NCBI RefSeq assembly: GCF_012395835.1
Contig: NZ_JAAZSQ010000003.1
Location: 154,022-218,021, forward strand
DNA: 64,000 nt
Origin: Arthrobacter mobilis
GTDB lineage: Bacteria > Actinomycetota > Actinomycetes > Actinomycetales > Micrococcaceae
Reading direction: 5' to 3'
Position 1 is the stretch's first letter. Every line of letters starts with the position of its first letter. Below the pieces are notes generated by a model that worked only from the letters and a program-made list of their open reading frames with translations, searched no databases and was not told where the DNA came from. Below are positions 53,066 through 64,000 of this stretch, piece by piece. Both the position numbers and the translations under genes were made by a program.

Positions 53066-53888
53066 CTAGCCGGCCAGGCCGGCCAGGGTCCGTTCGGCCG
53101 CCGCGCGCAGCCGGGCCGGGTCCGGTCCGGCTGCCAGGATGTCGCGGCTGGAGGTGCCCAGGACGTTCGCGTAGGCGGGACCGAAAGTGGCCGCCAAGTC
53201 CGCGCCGGTGGCCCCTTGGGCGCCCAGTCCGGGTGCCAGCAGGGGCCCGTTGACCGCCGCCAGGTCCAGGCCCAGGTCCGCAATCGCGGAGCCGACCGTC
53301 GCCCCGACCACCAGGCCCACCGACCCGAGCCCGGCGGCGGAACGGTTGTCCGCGGCCGCGGCGGCGGCGATCCGGCGGGCCACGGAATCCGTGCCGCCGG
53401 CATGCTGCACGGAGGCACCTTCGGGGTTGGAGGTCAGCGCGAGCACGAACACGCCGCGGCCGGTGTCCCGGGCCAGGTCCAGCGCCGGGCGCAGGGACTC
53501 GTAGCCCAGGTACGGGCTGAGCGTCACCGCGTCCGCGGCCAGGGCGGAACCGTCCCGCAGCCACGCGTCGGCGTAAGCTGCCATGGTCGAGCCGATGTCG
53601 CCGCGCTTCGCGTCGGCGATGGTCAGCACGGAGGCCGCGGCGGCCTCCGCCAGCACGCGCTCGAGCACGGCCAGGCCGCGGGAGCCGTGGCGCTCGTAGA
53701 GCGCCACCTGCGGCTTGACGGCGGCAACCTGCTCCCCCACCGCCTCCAGGACGGTGAGCGAAAAGCGCTCCAGGCCCGCGGCGTCGTCATCCAGGCCCCA
53801 GGACGTAAGCAGGCCCGGATGCGGGTCGATGCCCACGCACAGCTGCCCGTGCCGGTCCATGGCGCCCCGCAGGCGCTGCCCGAAGGGC

Positions 53889-53896
<8 letters not shown>
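53066..53896 (-). CDS. pyrF: Orotidine 5'-phosphate decarboxylase, type 2
   Basis: Last step of UMP synthesis, 276 aa. [11 protein letters not shown] near the N-terminus, [11 protein letters not shown] and the catalytic [11 protein letters not shown] (D-x-K-x2-D) define the type 2 subfamily typical of actinobacteria. It overlaps the carB end by 8 bp and ends the operon at a strong hairpin. Confidence 0.96.
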
Positions 53897-57184
<3,288 letters not shown>

Positions 57185-57185
<1 letters not shown>

Positions 57186-58438
57186 TACTTGGCTTCCTTG
57201 GCGTCGGTGGTGGCTTTGGAGACGTCGGCGGCATCGGTCGCGCCCGGATGCTGCTTTTCAGCTGCCATCAGGTCGATGAACCGGTCGAAGAGGTAGGCCG
57301 AATCGTGCGGCCCGGCGGCCGCTTCCGGGTGGTACTGGACGGAGAAGGCGGGGATGTCCAGGCAGGCCAGGCCCTCCACGACGTCGTCGTTCAGGCTCAC
57401 GTGGCTGACCTGGACCCGGCCGAAACGCTGCTCGGGCGCCGTCGTCGGGCCCTCGGTCGGGGCATCGACGGCGAAGCCGTGGTTCTGCGAGGTGATCTCG
57501 ACCTTGCCGGTGCGCCGGTCCATGACCGGCTGGTTGATCCCGCGGTGGCCGTAGCGCAGCTTGTAGGTGCCGAAGCCCAGGGCGCGGCCGAGGATCTGGT
57601 TGCCGAAGCAGATGCCGAAGAAGGGCAGGCGGGCCTCGAGCACCTGGCGCAGCAGGCCTACCTGGGTGTCGGCGGTGGCCGGGTCCCCGGGGCCGTTGGA
57701 CATGAAGACCCCGTCCGGGTTGAGGGCCCGGATCTCCTCCATGCCGGCGGCGGCGGGCAGCACGTGCACCCGGACGCCGCGCCGGGCGAAGTGCTTGGGC
57801 GTCATGGACTTGATGCCCAGGTCCAGGGCCGCGATGGTGAAGCGCGGCTCGCCCTCCCAGCCGTGGTCGGCCGGGTCGACCACGTAGGCCGCCTCGATGC
57901 TGACCTCCTCGGCCAGCCGGGCCCCTTCCATGGGGGCCTGGGCCTTGACCTCGGCCAGCAGGTCGGCCTCGGGGCGGGCGGCGGCCGCGCCGGAGAAGAT
58001 GCCGGCCCGCATGGCGCCGCGTTCGCGCAGGTGCCGGGTAATCGCGCGGGTGTCCACGCCCTGGATGCCCACGATCCCCTGGGCCACCAGTTCCTCGTCC
58101 AGGCTGCGCTCGGAGCGCCAGTTGGAGGGCCGGCGCGCGGCGTCGCGCACGATGTAGCCGGCCACCCAGATGCGGCGGGACTCGGCGTCCTCGTCGTTCA
58201 CTCCGGTGTTGCCGATGTGCGGGGCGGTCTGGACCACCAGCTGGCGGGCGTACGAGGGGTCGGTGATGGTTTCCTGGTAGCCGGTCATGCCGGTGGCGAA
58301 GACCGCCTCGCCCAGGGCCGTGCCTGCGGCCCCGTAGCTGCGGCCGCGGAAGATGCGGCCGTCTTCGAGGACCAGCAGTGCAGCGTTCGACGTCCCGTCG
58401 GAGGTGCCGCCGGAGGTGGATGATTGATTCTGGGTCAC
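57185..58438 (-). CDS. carA: Carbamoyl-phosphate synthase small subunit
   Basis: Glutamine amidotransferase subunit that supplies ammonia to CarB, 417 aa. The N-terminal domain begins [17 protein letters not shown]; the class I GATase domain has the nucleophile Cys in [12 protein letters not shown] and His-Glu in [11 protein letters not shown]. An acidic, Ala-rich tail of about 20 residues follows the domain. The GTG at 58438 has AGGA upstream. It lies 8 bp after the PH-domain gene. Confidence 0.97.
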
Positions 58439-58446
58439 AGTGGTTC

Positions 58447-58953
58447 CTACTCTTCGTCCTGTGAAGCGGTCGGTACTAATGAAGTCAGGCGGGCCAGCAG
58501 CGGCCCCTTGTCCGCGGCATTGCGGGTGCGGAAGGCAGTGTCGACGCCGCGGTCCCCGAGCTGCCAGGAGACCACGGCCAGGCCGTCCTTCTCGACGAAC
58601 TTGCCGATCATCCCGCTTTCGGTGCGCACGCCCGCCAGCTGCCGGCGGGGAATGTAGATGTCCGGGGCGCCGGTCCGGTCGATGAGCAGCCCGTGCGGGT
58701 AGATGCGCAGCAGGGCTTTGCCGCGCACGCCCAGGCCGTGCACGCCGATCCGGTCCAGCCAGTCCCCCGCGGTCGTGGTGACCACGTACTGGCCCTCGTA
58801 CGCCTCCAGCGGCTGCCCCAGCTCCTGCGGGAGGGCAGGCAGCACGGCCACATCCTGCTGGCGCCGCAGCCGGCTGCGCCAGCCGGCGAACATCAGGCCG
58901 GCCAGGACCACGATCAGGGCGAGGGTCAGCAGCCCGGGACCGATCTTGTCCAC
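58447..58953 (-). CDS. PH-domain-like membrane protein of the pyr operon
   Basis: 168 aa, function unknown. One N-terminal transmembrane helix (about 6-25) is followed by basic residues and a bacterial PH-like beta domain (about 45-155, with [20 protein letters not shown]). It is encoded between pyrC and carA with gaps of 4 and 8 bp, so it is certainly cotranscribed. Such a gene is common at this place in actinobacteria; a link of pyrimidine enzymes to the membrane is only a guess. Confidence 0.82.
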   Translation of the reverse strand: MDKIGPGLLTLALIVVLAGLMFAGWRSRLRRQQDVAVLPALPQELGQPLEAYEGQYVVTTTAGDWLDRIGVHGLGVRGKALLRIYPHGLLIDRTGAPDIYIPRRQLAGVRTESGMIGKFVEKDGLAVVSWQLGDRGVDTAFRTRNAADKGPLLARLTSLVPTASQDEE

Positions 58954-58957
58954 GGCC

Positions 58958-60277
58958 CTACTCCGCTTCCGCGGGCAGCGGGCTGTTCAGCGTGCCCTCC
59001 AGCACCGTCGGGTGGCCCTTGAAGAAGGTGGCCACCACGCGTCCGGGCAGCTCGCGGCCGGCAAAGGGCGAGTTGCGTCCCTTCGTGGCCATTGCCGCCG
59101 GGTCCACGGTCCAGCGCGCGGCCGGGTCCACCAGGGTGATGTTGGCGGCGGAACCGGCGGCCAGCGGCTGGCCCTGGTGCGCCAGCCGGCCGATGCGCGC
59201 CGGCCGGGCGGAGGTGATCCGGGCGACGTCCGACCAGCCGATCAGGCCGGTGTCGACCATGGTGTGCTGGAGGACCGACAGCGCCGTCTCCAGGCCGGTC
59301 ATGCCCATGGCAGCCTGCGCCCACTCGCATTCCTTGGCTTCGCTGGGGTGCGGGGCGTGGTCGGTGCCGATCACGTCGATGGTGCCGTCGGCCAGGCCGG
59401 CCCGCAGCGCCAGCACATCGTCGTTGGTGCGCAGCGGCGGGTTCACCTTGAACACCGGATCATAGCTGCGCACCAGTTCGTCGGTGAGCCAGAGGTGGTG
59501 CGGGGTGACCTCGGCGGTGACCTTGATGCCGCGCTGCTTGGCCCAGCGGATGATTTCCACCGAGCCGGCCGTGGAGACGTGGCAGATGTGCAGCCGGGAG
59601 TCCACGTGCTGGGCCAGCAGCACGTCGCGGGCGATGATGCTCTCCTCCGCGACGGCCGGCCAGCCGGTCATCCCGAGCACCGCCGAGACGGCGCCCTCGT
59701 TCATCTGGGCACCCTCGGTCAGGCGGGGCTCCTGGGCATGCTGGGCGATCACGCCGTCGAAAGCCTTGACGTACTCGAGCGCCCGGCGCATCAGCACCGG
59801 GTCCCAGACGCACATGCCGTCGTCCGAAAACACCCGCACGCCCGCCCGGGAGTCCGCCATGGCACCCAGCTCGGCCAGCCGCTCGCCGGCCAGGCCCACG
59901 GTCACGGCGCCGACCGGGCGCACCTCGGCCCAGCCGGCCTGGCGGCCGAGGGTGTGCACCTGCTCGACGACGCCGGCGGTATCGGCCACCGGGGAGCTGT
60001 TGGCCATGGCGTGCACGGCGGTGAAGCCGCCCAGGGCCGCGGCCCGGGTGCCGGTCTCCACCGTTTCGGCATCTTCCCGCCCGGGCTCGCGCAGGTGGGT
60101 GTGCAGGTCCACCAGGCCGGGCAGGGCGATCAGTCCGTCCGCGTCCACCACGGTCGCCCCGGCGGCGGACAGGGATGTGCCGGCGGCGCTGATGAAGCCG
60201 TTCTCAACCAGCAGGTCGGCGGCGTCGCCGCCGGCAATCCGGGCGCCCTTGATCAGGTAGCTGCCGGTGGTGCTCAT
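58958..60277 (-). CDS. pyrC: Dihydroorotase
   Basis: Closes carbamoyl aspartate to dihydroorotate, 439 aa, the class I (long) amidohydrolase form. Zinc ligands are in [11 protein letters not shown] (HxH), a His in LHICHVST and the Asp in GTDHAPH. The ATG at 60277 overlaps the pyrB stop (ATGA); longer in-frame extensions lie inside pyrB. Confidence 0.96.
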   Translation of the reverse strand: MSTTGSYLIKGARIAGGDAADLLVENGFISAAGTSLSAAGATVVDADGLIALPGLVDLHTHLREPGREDAETVETGTRAAALGGFTAVHAMANSSPVADTAGVVEQVHTLGRQAGWAEVRPVGAVTVGLAGERLAELGAMADSRAGVRVFSDDGMCVWDPVLMRRALEYVKAFDGVIAQHAQEPRLTEGAQMNEGAVSAVLGMTGWPAVAEESIIARDVLLAQHVDSRLHICHVSTAGSVEIIRWAKQRGIKVTAEVTPHHLWLTDELVRSYDPVFKVNPPLRTNDDVLALRAGLADGTIDVIGTDHAPHPSEAKECEWAQAAMGMTGLETALSVLQHTMVDTGLIGWSDVARITSARPARIGRLAHQGQPLAAGSAANITLVDPAARWTVDPAAMATKGRNSPFAGRELPGRVVATFFKGHPTVLEGTLNSPLPAEAE

Positions 60278-61311
60278 GAAGCGGTCTCCTTGGTCGGAAC
60301 GGGTGCCGCCGTCGGGCGGATATCGGGCAGGGCGGTGCCGGCATTGCTGCGGAACCCGCCCGAGAGCAGCAGGTAGAGTGCAGCCATGCGCACGGACACG
60401 CCGTTGCGCACCTGCTGCAGCACGGTGGACCGGGGTGAATCCGCCGCGGCGGAAGAAATCTCCAGGCCGCGGTTCATCGGCCCCGGATGCATGATGATGG
60501 TGCCGTCCAGGCCGTGCTCGTCCAGGGCGGCCAGGCGGCGGTCGTCGAAGCCCCACAGCCGCGAGTACTCGCGGGTGGAGGGGAAATACGCCGCGTTCAT
60601 CCGCTCACCCTGGACCCGCAGCATCATCACCGCGTCCGGGCCCTTGGCCAGGGTCTCGTCCAGGTCGTAGCTGACCGTGCACGGCCAGTCCGCAATCCCC
60701 ACCGGCAGCAGGGTGGGCGGGGCGACCATGGTCACCTCAGCGCCGAGGGTGCGCAGCAGCCACAGGTTGGAGCGGGCCACGCGGGAGTGCAGGATGTCCC
60801 CGACGATGGCCACCTTCATTCCGGCCAGGTCGGTGCCGGCCGAGGCCGTGCCGTTGATCCGGGCCCAGTTGCGGCGCATGGTGAACGCGTCCAGCAGTGC
60901 CTGGGTGGGATGCTCGTGGGTGCCGTCCCCGGCGTTGACCACCGCGGCGTCGATCCAGCCGGAGGTGGCCAGGCGCACCGGGGCGCCGGAAGCCCAGTGG
61001 CGGATGACGACGGCGTCGGCGCCCATCGCAGCCAGCGTCTGGGCAGTGTCCTTGAGGGACTCGCCCTTGGAAACGGAGGAGCCCTTCGCGGCGAAGTTGA
61101 TCACGTCCGCGGAGAGCCGCTTGGCGGCGGCCTCGAAGGAGATCCGGGTGCGCGTGGAGTCCTCGAAGAACAGGTTCACCACGGTCCGGCCGCGCAGGGC
61201 CGGCAGCTTCTTGACTTCGCGGTCGGAAACGGCGGCCATTTCCTCGGCGGTGTCCAGGATCTGCACGGCGTCGGCCTTGGTCAGGTCCTGGGTGGAGAGC
61301 AGATGTTTCAT
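60274..61311 (-). CDS. pyrB: Aspartate carbamoyltransferase catalytic subunit
   Basis: Joins carbamoyl phosphate and aspartate, 345 aa. [13 protein letters not shown] (carbamoyl phosphate binding), [27 protein letters not shown] and HPGPMNRG are intact. No regulatory pyrI gene is near. It overlaps pyrR and pyrC by ATGA. Confidence 0.97.
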   Translation of the reverse strand: MKHLLSTQDLTKADAVQILDTAEEMAAVSDREVKKLPALRGRTVVNLFFEDSTRTRISFEAAAKRLSADVINFAAKGSSVSKGESLKDTAQTLAAMGADAVVIRHWASGAPVRLATSGWIDAAVVNAGDGTHEHPTQALLDAFTMRRNWARINGTASAGTDLAGMKVAIVGDILHSRVARSNLWLLRTLGAEVTMVAPPTLLPVGIADWPCTVSYDLDETLAKGPDAVMMLRVQGERMNAAYFPSTREYSRLWGFDDRRLAALDEHGLDGTIIMHPGPMNRGLEISSAAADSPRSTVLQQVRNGVSVRMAALYLLLSGGFRSNAGTALPDIRPTAAPVPTKETAS

Positions 61312-61889
61312 TGGCTCCAGTCCTCGATCACGACCTCGTCGGCCGCGTTGTCGGTTTCGGCCAGCCGTACCCGCACCTTCTCGGCGGAGGAGGTGGGCAG
61401 GTTCTTGCCCACATGGTCGGCGCGGATGGGCAGTTCGCGGTGGCCGCGGTCCACCAGCACGGCCAGGCGCACGATCCGGGGCCGGCCCAGGTCCACCAGG
61501 GCATCCAGGGCAGCCCGGATGGTCCGGCCGGAGTAGAGGACGTCGTCCACCAGCACCACGACTTTGTCGTCGATGCCGTGGGCCGGCAGCACGGTGGGAT
61601 ACGGCGGCCGCGTGGGCTGGTGCTGCAGATCGTCACGGAACATGGTGACGTCGAGCTGGCCGGTGATGTCCGCGGCGGAAACGGCCGGATCCGCGGCGGC
61701 TATCTTGGCGGCCAGGCGGCGGGCCAGCGGGAAGCCGCGGCGGGGAATGCCCATCAGGACCAGGTCCTTGGACCCCTTGTTGGCCTCGAGGATTTCATGG
61801 GCGATGCGTGTCAGGGCGCGGTCGATATCCGCCTGGGCCAGAACTACGCGGGACGACAATGGCGACGTCGCCGATCCGGGCATGCTCAT
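61308..61889 (-). CDS. pyrR: Pyrimidine operon regulator PyrR
   Basis: RNA-binding regulator with residual uracil phosphoribosyltransferase activity, 193 aa. The PRPP-binding loop [18 protein letters not shown] is intact, with [11 protein letters not shown] as the RNA/active-site loop. The ATG at 61889 has AAGGAGG eight bases upstream. First gene of the pyr operon. The leader carries a binding-loop-like sequence directly before the RBS, so PyrR with UMP probably represses its own translation and that of the coupled genes. Confidence 0.96.
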   Translation of the reverse strand: MSMPGSATSPLSSRVVLAQADIDRALTRIAHEILEANKGSKDLVLMGIPRRGFPLARRLAAKIAAADPAVSAADITGQLDVTMFRDDLQHQPTRPPYPTVLPAHGIDDKVVVLVDDVLYSGRTIRAALDALVDLGRPRIVRLAVLVDRGHRELPIRADHVGKNLPTSSAEKVRVRLAETDNAADEVVIEDWSQ

Positions 61890-61902
61890 GGATGCCCCCT
61901 CC

Positions 61903-61927
61903 TTCCCCGCCTCACAGGACGGAATTT
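61903..61927 (-). promoter_or_regulatory. PyrR binding loop in the pyrR leader
   Basis: UCCUGUGAGG (61910-61919 on the minus strand) fits the PyrR loop core UCCNGNGAGG exactly. It is closed by a TTCCG/CGGGGAA stem that runs into the AAGGAGG ribosome binding site. The layout resembles the translational PyrR control described in Mycobacterium smegmatis. Confidence 0.72.
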
Positions 61928-62192
61928 AAAGGATTTTCAGGTTGGCTGCGCTCTCAAAAGTACCACAGTGGAGGACGCCGACCCGGGCGCCTGCCGGCCC
62001 GTCCCGCACCGGAAGTGCGCAAACTCACCGCGGCGACGACACCTTGACGGCGCAGAAAGTGCCCTCTTCAGAGTTGAGAAGGGCACTTTCTGCGCCGTCA
62101 ACGAACGACAACGGCGGCCCGCTACCTGGGCAGGTGGGGGCGCCGCCGGCGGCGGGACCCTTGGCCCGAACCTTATCCGGGAGGAAGAAGGT
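61928..62192. other. nusB-pyrR intergenic region
   Basis: The pyrR leader and nusB downstream region, without a supported gene. It contains a nusB terminator hairpin at 62168-62194, a CGCCGCCGGCGGCG palindrome at 62141-62154 and the long palindrome at 62044-62101. The pyr promoter should lie between that palindrome and 61930; no clear boxes are seen. Confidence 0.5.
62044..62101. repeat. 21-bp intergenic palindrome (family member D)
   Basis: Perfect 21-bp arms (62044-62064 / 62081-62101) plus further partial pairing inside a 16-nt centre. The arm GGGCACTTTCTGCGCCGTC matches the palindrome at 19.95 kb in 15 of 21 positions when aligned. It lies upstream of the pyr operon rather than between convergent genes. 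Confidence 0.85.
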
Positions 62193-62194
62193 TC
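62168..62194 (-). terminator. nusB terminator
   Basis: GAACCTT/AAGGTTC stem (62168-62174 / 62188-62194) extended past a one-nt bulge by TCC/GGA. It starts within the nusB stop codon. Confidence 0.5.
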
Positions 62195-62615
62195 AGGCCA
62201 GAAGCGTCGGCTTGAGCTGCTGCAGCCGGCCGAGCAGTCCGTTGACGAAGGCCGGCGACTCGTCCGTGGAGAGTACCTTGGCCAGCTCCACGGCCTCGCT
62301 GACGGCGACCCCGTCCGGAACGTCGTCGTTGTAGAGCAGTTCCCAGGTGCCCACCCGCAGGACAATGCGGTCCACTGCCGGCATTCTTTCCAGCGGCCAG
62401 CCCTGGGAGTAGGTGGAGAGGAATTCGTCGATCTGTTCCTGCATGGCCACGACGCCCTGGACGATTTCCACGGTGTAGGGGTTGATGACCTGGTCCGTCT
62501 TTTCGCGGCGGTCACGGATCACGTCGAACGCCCGGACGGAACGCTGTTCCGCCTCAAAGAGGATGTCGACGGCGCGCCGGCGCGCCTTTCCGCGTGCGGA
62601 GGTGGGAGCACTCAC
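62193..62615 (-). CDS. nusB: Transcription antitermination factor NusB
   Basis: Helical RNA-binding protein that acts with S10 (NusE) on boxA of rRNA operons. It is 140 aa with an Arg-rich start (SARGKARRRAVDILFEAEQR), VDRIVLRVGTWELLY and the C-terminal EAVELAKVLSTDESPAFVNGLL (domain end, given here only as a landmark near 105-130). The GTG at 62615 shares one base with the efp stop (TAGTG). Confidence 0.95.
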   Translation of the reverse strand: MSAPTSARGKARRRAVDILFEAEQRSVRAFDVIRDRREKTDQVINPYTVEIVQGVVAMQEQIDEFLSTYSQGWPLERMPAVDRIVLRVGTWELLYNDDVPDGVAVSEAVELAKVLSTDESPAFVNGLLGRLQQLKPTLLA

Positions 62616-63178
62616 TAGTCGTTGACACGTCCCAGATATTCGCCGGTGCGGGTGTCGACCTTGACCTTGGTACCGGTCTCCAGGAAGAGCGGGACCTGGA
62701 TCTGGTAGCCGGTCTCCACGGTCGCCGGCTTGGTGCCGCCGGTGGAGCGGTCGCCCTGCAGGCCGGGCTCGGTGTAGGTGATCTCCATGACCACCGACGC
62801 CGGCATTTCGAGGTAGAGCGGCGTGCCCTCGTGCATGGCGATGTTGACGTTGATGTTTTCCAGCAGGAAGTTCTCCGCGTCCCCCACGGTGGCGGCCGGG
62901 ACATGGATCTGGTCGTAATCCTGGGTGTCCATGAAGACGAAGTCGTCGCCGTCCTTGTACAGGTACTGGTAGTCGCGGCGGTCCACGGTGGCGGTCTCGA
63001 TCTTCAGGCCGGCGTTGAAGGTCTTGTCCACGACCTTGCCGGAGAGCACGTTGCGGATCTTGGTGCGCACGAAGGCGCCGCCCTTGCCCGGCTTCACGTG
63101 CTGGAATTCGATCACGTTCCACAGCTGGCCGTCCAGGTTCAGGACGGTGCCGTTCTTGATGTCGTTGGTAGTCGCCAC
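62615..63178 (-). CDS. efp: Elongation factor P
   Basis: Relieves ribosome stalling at polyproline stretches. It is 187 aa, three beta-barrel domains. The tip loop is [12 protein letters not shown], with Lys at the position that is modified in other bacteria. The OB-like end has [21 protein letters not shown] near the C-terminus. The GTG at 63178 has AAAGAG upstream. Coupled to nusB by TAGTG. Confidence 0.97.
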   Translation of the reverse strand: MATTNDIKNGTVLNLDGQLWNVIEFQHVKPGKGGAFVRTKIRNVLSGKVVDKTFNAGLKIETATVDRRDYQYLYKDGDDFVFMDTQDYDQIHVPAATVGDAENFLLENINVNIAMHEGTPLYLEMPASVVMEITYTEPGLQGDRSTGGTKPATVETGYQIQVPLFLETGTKVKVDTRTGEYLGRVND

Positions 63179-63283
63179 AGTTTCTCTTTCGGCTCTTGAA
63201 AACTTCGTTCGGTAAAGTCCAGCAACAATTCTACCTGCTGCCCCGGTTCCCTCCCGGCGCCCGTCCCCGCCGCCATCCGCGGC

Positions 63284-63321
63284 AAAAACCGGCCGGCGGT
63301 TGTCCGGCGGAGATCCGGCGG
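63284..63321 (-). terminator. Candidate aroB terminator with CCGCCGG repeats
   Basis: On the minus strand three CCGCCGG units, the last followed by CCGG and T5, lie 27-64 bp after the aroB stop. Several short hairpins are possible. Weak call. Confidence 0.35.
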
Positions 63322-63347
63322 CCACTTTTGGGGAAGGGAGGGTGGGG

Positions 63348-64000
<653 letters not shown>

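Noticed and set aside
62141-62154. CGCCGCCGGCGGCG palindrome as an operator
   Set aside because: Purely GC repeats of this type are expected by chance in a high-GC genome and it has no special placement.

Overview
The window is high-GC actinobacterial chromosome with dense, mostly minus-strand housekeeping genes. Family content points to Micrococcales, most likely Micrococcaceae (Arthrobacter-like): an actinobacterial integration host factor (mIHF), a type 2 PyrF, a PriA without its helicase motifs, DUF3043 and DUF3097 proteins, a CIRCE/HrcA system and a leucine-codon leader peptide ahead of leuA. The genus-level placement is an inference from gene content and order. I see no rRNA, tRNA, CRISPR array, transposase, integrase or prophage.

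Layout. 1-4.1 kb: respiratory oxidase genes ctaD (cut by the window edge) and ctaC, the Fe-S carrier erpA and an M20 peptidase. 4.2-8.7 kb: a DUF3043 membrane protein, pyrD, a lipase-like hydrolase, uppS and recO. 8.7-14.6 kb: leuA with its attenuator-type leader, an M13 metalloprotease and an LCP cell-wall ligase. 14.7-18.7 kb: a tightly overlapping phoH-ybeY-CBS/CorC-era operon. 19-23.1 kb: a GerMN lipoprotein, then hrcA-dnaJ-rsmE under a CIRCE operator. 23.2-24.7 kb: DUF3097 and DUF4870 genes. 24.7-29.6 kb: an accessory-looking islet with UDP-galactopyranose mutase (glf), a 101-aa Cys-rich protein and an 838-aa glycoside hydrolase/glycosyltransferase fusion, divergent from a small Cys protein and a PRC-barrel protein. 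29.6-35 kb: hemW, lepA, an orphan PemK/MazF-type protein, rpsT and holA. 35-42.3 kb: DNA-uptake genes comEC and comEA, degV and leuS. 42.5-46.9 kb: glpK, then plus-strand aldo/keto reductase, hydrolase and glycosyltransferase genes. 47-53 kb: priA, metK, coaBC, rpoZ, gmk and mihF. 53-61.9 kb: the complete pyr operon pyrR-pyrB-pyrC-(PH-domain protein)-carA-carB-pyrF. 62.2-64 kb: nusB, efp and aroB (cut by the window edge).

Many operon joints are ATGA or TAGTG overlaps, which implies translational coupling. The pyr operon, with pyrD elsewhere in the window, supplies nearly all of UMP synthesis. A PyrR-binding-loop-like sequence lies just upstream of the pyrR ribosome binding site.

Most notable structures: (1) four long intergenic palindromes (about 4.86, 19.95, 46.9 and 62.05 kb); three have related arm sequences and the fourth shares an end sequence with one of them, so they look like a dispersed palindromic repeat family, three of them placed between convergent genes; (2) the glf islet with its hydrolase-transferase fusion, which has an internal ribosome binding site and start codon at the domain boundary; (3) RNA and operator control elements at leuA, pyrR, hrcA, metK and leuS.
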